From: Datura wrightii
Taxonomy: Eukaryota > Streptophyta > Magnoliopsida > Solanales > Solanaceae
NCBI GenBank assembly: GCA_035772735.1
Contig: JASDFA010000010.1
Location: 34,721,501 to 34,785,500, forward strand
Direction: 5' to 3'
Length of the DNA: 64,000 nt
The position numbers were made by a program, and so were the translations under genes. This document shows, piece by piece, positions 59,067 through 64,000 of the stretch; the stretch's first letter is position 1; each line of letters begins with the position of its first letter. The notes under the pieces are model-generated. The model had not been told where the DNA came from, made no database searches, and saw nothing but the letters and a program-made list of their open reading frames with translations.

Positions 59067-59539
59067 TGGTCACTAACTATGACATCGGTTCAATGGGACT
59101 ATTCTCGGTAAAAGAACCGAAAACAAACTCCGAGAAACCCAAAAAAAATAAAAACCGAAAAAAAAATTTTGCAACACATCGATCATTTCGATAGAAAGAA
59201 AATATTTACAAGTGCAAAATATTTTCGCAAAAATTTTGAAAAATATCGATCATTTCGATAGAAAAAAAATATTTACAAAATTTACAAAATATTTACAATG
59301 GCAACCCTAACTTTCAAAAACACACATCATCAGCCACAAAACAAATATATGCAGATACATCACAAAACAGTTCACAACAGGGAAAATGCAAACATTCATA
59401 AATATCAAGGAAAAATATACAGCAAATTAGAGCCTTGACCCAGCACCTAACTACTCTCCACCCCACACTTAAATCGAACACTGTCCCCAGTGTTCACAAC
59501 AATACAAAGCACAAAATTTTGGGTGGTGGAACTCCCTGC

Positions 59540-60760
59540 TCAGTCGAAATATTCGACTTCCTCATCCGGTGCTGAGGCCTCGTCGCCCATATCCGAATCA
59601 GCTCCATCGTCGTCATCGGACTCCACATCAGAGTCCTCACGATGTGTATCCTCATCAGTAGGGACATCGTCATCTGTAGGCTCCACAAAGGCTGGCCCCA
59701 CCTTACATAAGGCTCTGGCGTTCTCGCCAAAGGGGTAGTCCAGCTCCAGCTGCCATAATTCTTCCTCGGTGGCTGGTCTCCCACCTATCCGTAGCTGCAG
59801 CATCTGCATTCTGAACATACGGGCCATGTACTGATCGTCACGAGCATGTCGCTCGCCCAAAGTCAGCACAGGTCCGTGTGTAGTGTCGGGGGCCTTCGTC
59901 TTTGTCACGTCGAGGGCCCTCCGCTCCAACTGCGGAATATAATCCAAAGCTTCTTCCTCAATGTCGAGGCCTCGGAGCAAGGTGGTGATGAGTCCGCCAA
60001 ACCCGTATCTGTGGCCCTGGTGCAGTCTAGCTCTCTTCATGGTGGATATTATGACTGCCCCCACATTAATCTCAAGCCCTTTCATAAGGGCATACACCAA
60101 GCAGACACGGTCCCGGGTCACATCTGTCATATAGACTCCCGGGATCAAACATGAACATACAATCTTCAGCCAGATTCTGGCCTCTCTGTTCATCTGCGAA
60201 TAGGGCAGAGTCTGGTGGTAACCCCTCTCCTTGTGTCTACTCCATCGGGCTATGGATCGAGCCCCACACAACGTACGTCTGATGTCGGCGTACGATGGGG
60301 TGATGTTTAGCTGGCGGAGAACGTGGGCGTCTGTGTCCCGCGCTCCAACGATGGCATTCAGCTACTGGGGTTCCAGAGTGACAATCTGCCCTCTGATTTT
60401 TATAGTGTGGCTTCTGATGGCCGGGTTCCAGTTTGCATAAAATTCCCGGACCAAGTGAAGGTTGCACTCCTTGGGCTCCTGAAAAATAAAGCTGAGCCCA
60501 GCTGCTTCGATCCTCTGTACAATGCGAGGGAACTCCTGTGCAAGTGGTTCCCTTGCAATATGTTCCTCCGGGAAGTACTTGTTTTCTTTGTGTTTCGCAT
60601 ACCATTTCTTCCCTTCATCAGTGATCCATCTTGTTCCGTATTGGCGGCGTTGGCCGCGCGGAACAGCGGGTGCAGCTGGGACTGCAGTGCCCAGTCTCAT
60701 CCTTTTCCGTCTGGTGCCTGAGGTAGAAGCACCCTTGCCTTTATCTTGTCTGCTAGCCAT
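59540..60760 (-). pseudogene. ORF3 of element K (env-position protein), one stop
   Basis: From ATG 60760 (MASRQDKGKG..), about 407 codons lie in one frame with a single TAG at 60362-60364. Another ATG lies seven codons upstream, but it falls within the predicted intron, and the start chosen matches elements C and E. The N-terminal basic patch is TRRKRMRLG. The central conserved patches are REFYANWNP, TLCGARSIARW, and MKRARLHQGHRYGFG. The C-terminal 60 residues are very acidic and end EEVEYFD. No transmembrane segment or signal peptide is visible. If made, a nuclear or RNA/chromatin-associated role would fit the charge pattern, but this is only inference. It is the best-preserved copy of the three in the window. 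Confidence 0.82.
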
Positions 60761-60765
60761 TGTAC

Positions 60766-61470
60766 CTGTCAATTTACACAAACAAGCACAACGTTAAGCT
60801 AAAAACTTGTTAGCTTCGGCTAAGGTTGGGTTACACAAAATTTACCCCACACTTAGTCCTTAACAATATTTACAAAATTACAGCAAGGATAACTCTAAGT
60901 ACACCACAGACAACACTCTATACTTCATGCTTAGTGCGTTCACAATATAATTTCGACAGCATAACGGTTAGCGTACTACTCAGACTTCATACAGCTAATC
61001 CCAATCCTACTATCGCTAACAATTCAACCATCGCACTTCGCAACAAAAACAACACAAAATAAAAACAACAATCAAAACATTTTATATACAAGCTAATCTA
61101 AACAATCTAACCAATTCACACTTTATGCATTTTCCCACAAAAATTCGAGAATTAGTCGTCTTGGAACATTTACACAATATTTACCACGACTTCTCTCAAA
61201 TAATAAACACACCCCGGCATCGATTTCATCAAATTATCAAGTGCCCAAGTCAAATTCAACAACCCAAGCCCTAGAATACAATTCGACAATCAATTTCGAA
61301 TTATTTACATAATCCACAAGTTCAAACGCTAACTACAATAATCCGAACATAATCAACCACAAAATAATTCAACATCATGTTTAATTTCTACCTAGGGTGA
61401 TATATCTCACCTCACATGCCCAAATTTGACAAAAATCGCCAAAAAATTGAGATAGACGATGAAAACATAC
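60766..61470 (-). other. Predicted leader intron before ORF3 (element K)
   Basis: On the minus strand the donor is ctaag|gtatgttttc at 61470 and the acceptor is ttgacag| at 60766, six bases before the ATG. Length is 705 bp, noncoding. Its place and splice sites match the intron of C. Confidence 0.62.
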
Positions 61471-61607
61471 CTTAGAATTGAAGAACCGAAGAAACTTTTC
61501 GTTTTCCTTGCCTATTAACGTGGCACGTTGCTTGGGGAGGGGGAAACGGGTGTTTGGTCGCGGAGGGAAGAGGGAAATGGGGAAAATTGGGCGAAAATCG
61601 GGGGTTA

Positions 61608-61826
61608 ATTTATAGAAAACACGCGGGTCACCCAGAAATCCGGTGTGACTCGGCACTGAATAAGGGGCAACGTGTCACGGAGGGTAACGCGGATCCCCTC
61701 CTCTGTGACACGGAGCCAACGCGTTGGCTTACTGGATTTTTGAAAAATCCGGATTTTGCCTTCAACGTGTCACGGAGGCCAACGCGGAGCACTGCCTCCG
61801 TGACACGGCGCCAACGCGCCAGTGCT
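61608..61826 (-). promoter_or_regulatory. Putative internal promoter for ORF3 (element K)
   Basis: Two palindromic modules (about 61745-61826 and 61668-61735; cores cgtgtcacggagg and cctccgtgacacgg) stand 54 bp upstream of a clean TATA box (tataaat, 61608-61614 on the minus strand). The predicted leader exon between TATA and donor is about 110-140 nt. The arrangement and spacing equal those of C. Confidence 0.6.
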
Positions 61827-62111
61827 CTGTTTCTCCAATAAATTTAATTTTTCATACCTCACCTCATTTTCTCGATTCCATGTATATTTCCTCCGTTATA
61901 CCTGAAAATCACCTCACTAAACAAAAATTGGTTAAATTAATAGATTTCCCTAACTATAAAATAAAAAATATTACTAAAATGAAAATCTAAACCTAATCAA
62001 GAAAAGGAAAAGAAAAATTAAAACTTGGAAATAGAAAATAAAAACAATAATAAAGATAAAAATTAACTACATTGTGCAAAAAGAAAAAAAAATAAAATAA
62101 AATATTTTTCT

Positions 62112-62129
62112 CACGGGTTGCCTCCCGTG
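62112..62129 (-). other. Post-pol hairpin (element K)
   Basis: On the minus strand, CACGGGAGGCAACCCGTG has a 6-bp stem and an AGGCAA loop, preceded by caggcgctg. It lies about 40 nt after the pol stop at 62170. Confidence 0.8.
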
Positions 62130-62169
62130 CAGCGCCTGGTTTACCGTCGCGGCTCGACGTCTTTTAAAC

Positions 62170-64000
62170 TCACTTGTCTACTAGGGAGATGGACAATTTG
62201 TCCCGATCATGGTCATCCCCCCAGTAGTGCTTGCACCTCTGCCCATTTACCAAGAACGTAGCACTCCTATCTTCTTGCCACAGTTCTACCACCCCGTGAG
62301 GGGTCATTCTCACCACTTCAAACGGTCCAGACCATTTAGACCTCAGCTTACCAGGAAACAATTTCAATTTTGAATTAAAAAGCAAAACTTTCTGTCCCGG
62401 TTCGAAAATGCGATGCACCACATGCTTTTCATGCCATCTTTTGGTTCTTTCCTTGTAGTACTTCGCACTCTCATAAGCATGCCAACAAAATTCATCAAGT
62501 TCACTGAGCTGCATCAGTCTCTTTTTACCCGCTAGCTCTAGGTCCATATTTAGCTTTCTGACAGCCCAGAAAGCTCGATGCTCAAGTTCAACCGGGAGAT
62601 GACATGCTTTGCCATAGACCAATCGGTATGGTGACGTTCCAATCGGTGTCTTATAAGCAGTTCGGTAGGCCCACAACGCATCATCAAGTTTACCAGACCA
62701 ATCATTCCGTTGTGTGTTCACCGTTTTCTGAAGAATCTGTTTTACCTCCCTATTTGACACCTCTACTTGCCCACTAGTTTGTGGGTGGTATGCTGTGGCC
62801 ACTTTATGGCGCACCCCATACTTAGCCAGTAATTTCTTGAAGCTTGCATTGACAAAATGAGCCCCTCCGTCACTGATAATTGCTCGGGGTGTCTCAAACC
62901 TTGTGAGAATGTGTTTCTTCACAAACTTCGTTACTACCTTGTTATCATTCCTGGGGCAAGCTATTGCTTCCACCCATTTTGATACATAATCTACAGCCAC
63001 CAAGATGTAACGATTTCCAAATGACGGTGGGAATGGACCCATGAAATCAATGCCCCATACATCAAAGGGCTCAACTTCCAGTATGTTCTGCAAAGGCATC
63101 TCTTGTCTTCTGCCAATTGTTCCTGTACGCTGACATCTATCACACATTTTGACATACTCCATAGAATCTCTGAACAGGGTCGGCCAAAAGAAACCTGACT
63201 GAAGAACCTTGTGTGCCGTTCTCTCACCTCCGTGATGCCCTCCATACAACGAAGAATGGCAGTCCCTTAACACCTCTGCTATCTGACTCTCTGGGATGCA
63301 TCTTCTCATCACCTGGTCTGGTCCCTGCTTGAACAAATATGGCTCGTCCCATACATAATATCGGCTGTCATGCCTCAATTTTCTTCTTTGCTGGTCTGTT
63401 GCTTCAGGTGGGTAATCTCCGCTCACTAGCAAGTTGACTATGTCAGCATACCAGGGAACTTCTGCTTCTCCCACTGCCAAGAGTTTCTCATTTGGGAAGT
63501 CCTCATTAATGTCATCACTTTCCATCACATGCGACCGACTTTCCAGTCGTGATAGGTGATCTGCTACCTGATTTTCACTCCCCTTTCTGTCTCTAATCTC
63601 AAGGTCAAACTCCTGTAGCAATAAGATCCATCTGATCAATCTGGGCTTAGCATCTTTCTTGTTGAATAGGTATCGAATAGCTGCATGATCAGTGTACACC
63701 ACCACTTTCGAACCCACCAAATAAAACCGAAACTTGTCAAATGCAAACACCAGAGCTAGCATTTCCTTTTCTGTGACTGTGTAACTGCTCTGAGCTGTAT
63801 TCAGTGTCTTGCTTGCATAATAAATAGAATGAAAAACTCTATTCTTCCTTTGTCCCAATACAACTCCCACAACCACATCACTGGCATCACACATCAGCTC
63901 AAATGGTTGTTCCCAATCAGGAGAGGTAAGTATGGGTGCTTCTATCAATTTCTGCTTCAACTTTTCAAATGCTACAACACACTCATCGTTCAATTCAAAC
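62170..64000 (-). CDS. RNase H and integrase of element K, C-terminal part of an unbroken pol
   Basis: The frame is open from the window edge to a stop at 62170, with more than 607 codons and no break. Counting from Met 63993: RNase H with CDASD (35-39) and YTDHA (100-104); integrase HHCC finger with GGHHGGERTAHK (251-262) and C284, C287; catalytic D316, D375 and E411, the last two separated by 35 residues; then a C-terminal domain with LFPGKLRSKWSGPFEVV near residue 560. There is no chromodomain. The protein copies and inserts the element. Gag, protease and RT should lie just right of the window. The absence of stops marks K as a candidate source of enzymes for elements such as I, provided that the rest is intact. 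Confidence 0.92.
   Translation of the reverse strand, partial: FELNDECVVAFEKLKQKLIEAPILTSPDWEQPFELMCDASDVVVGVVLGQRKNRVFHSIYYASKTLNTAQSSYTVTEKEMLALVFAFDKFRFYLVGSKVVVYTDHAAIRYLFNKKDAKPRLIRWILLLQEFDLEIRDRKGSENQVADHLSRLESRSHVMESDDINEDFPNEKLLAVGEAEVPWYADIVNLLVSGDYPPEATDQQRRKLRHDSRYYVWDEPYLFKQGPDQVMRRCIPESQIAEVLRDCHSSLYGGHHGGERTAHKVLQSGFFWPTLFRDSMEYVKMCDRCQRTGTIGRRQEMPLQNILEVEPFDVWGIDFMGPFPPSFGNRYILVAVDYVSKWVEAIACPRNDNKVVTKFVKKHILTRFETPRAIISDGGAHFVNASFKKLLAKYGVRHKVATAYHPQTSGQVEVSNREVKQILQKTVNTQRNDWSGKLDDALWAYRTAYKTPIGTSPYRLVYGKACHLPVELEHRAFWAVRKLNMDLELAGKKRLMQLSELDEFCWHAYESAKYYKERTKRWHEKHVVHRIFEPGQKVLLFNSKLKLFPGKLRSKWSGPFEVVRMTPHGVVELWQEDRSATFLVNGQRCKHYWGDDHDRDKLSISLVDK

Larger units (their letters stand above)
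57639..59539 (-). other. 3' noncoding region of element K
   Basis: No gene is seen. It contains the polypurine tract (57639-57652), hairpin (57659-57676), shared blocks near 58050-58130 and 58635-58715, and a structured element (59029-59066), followed by A-rich low-complexity sequence near 59140-59300. Confidence 0.78.
56200..64000 (-). mobile_element. Element K, Athila-like with ORF3, open at right edge
   Basis: On the minus strand from the window edge: RNase H and integrase (64000-62170), post-pol hairpin, internal promoter, leader intron, ORF3, 3' noncoding region and 3' LTR. The order equals element C. The part of pol in the window is unbroken and ORF3 has one stop, so K is younger than C. 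It is inserted in the RT of J. The left end is placed at 56180 or 56200: both offer a TG start, and the second would give gctcg as the flank. Confidence 0.87.

Noticed and set aside
59540..60760. ORF3 as a retroviral envelope gene
   Set aside because: No signal peptide, fusion-like or transmembrane segment is visible; the C terminus is acidic rather than hydrophobic.

Overview
This window looks like plant nuclear DNA, from repeat-rich heterochromatin of a eudicot. A Solanaceae or other asterid source is a guess from the flavour of the elements and is not tested. I find no host gene, tRNA, rRNA or CRISPR array. Almost every base belongs to Ty3/gypsy LTR retrotransposons inserted into one another. 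Two lineages are present: chromodomain elements of Tekay/Del type, with LTRs of about 2.3-2.7 kb and an initiator-Met tRNA primer site, and Athila-type elements, with LTRs of about 0.9-1.75 kb and an Asp-tRNA primer site.

Layout, using letters kept through the annotation. A (+, 1-7231): Tekay-like gag-pol plus 3' LTR, open at the left edge, inserted in B. B (+, 7232-10477): older Tekay-like integrase end plus 3' LTR. C (+, 10639-22909): complete Athila-like element with near-perfect target duplication (cttac/cttat), inserted 16 bp into the 5' LTR of D. D (+, LTR from 10623, gag to 26997): old Athila-like element whose LTR also carries solo LTR S (-, 23201-25476, duplication gatat). E (-, 26998-34584): Athila-like element lacking reverse transcriptase and integrase, inserted in D's gag. 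F (+, 34585-38451): Tekay-like LTR inserted in E's 5' LTR and holding Athila solo LTR G (-, 34772-36517, duplication ccttg). H (-, 38452-53523): Tekay-like element inserted near the end of F. I (-, 41149-48902, duplication gcgac): young gag-protease-only Athila-like element inserted in H's integrase. J (+, 53524-56179): Tekay-like element joined head-to-head to H through truncated LTRs. K (-, about 56200 to beyond 64000): Athila-like element with an unbroken pol, inserted in J's reverse transcriptase.

How the parts work together. A chromodomain element encodes Gag, protease, RT, RNase H and integrase in one frame. C, E and K carry in addition a third ORF between pol and the 3' LTR. It is basic at the N terminus and acidic at the C terminus, with no membrane segment. 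In C and K it sits behind what looks like its own promoter (palindromic module, TATA, untranslated exon, intron), and the module resembles the one upstream of the LTR TATA box. Element I lacks RT, integrase and ORF3 but keeps the LTRs, primer site and several conserved structured noncoding elements, which suggests that those are the sequences needed to be mobilised by others.

The most notable signals are three kinds of small structured noncoding element, repeated in independent insertions, some with paired base changes; the shared promoter modules; the ORF3 transcription unit; and a 740-bp inverted LTR repeat at the H/J junction. All alignments were done by eye between copies inside this window.
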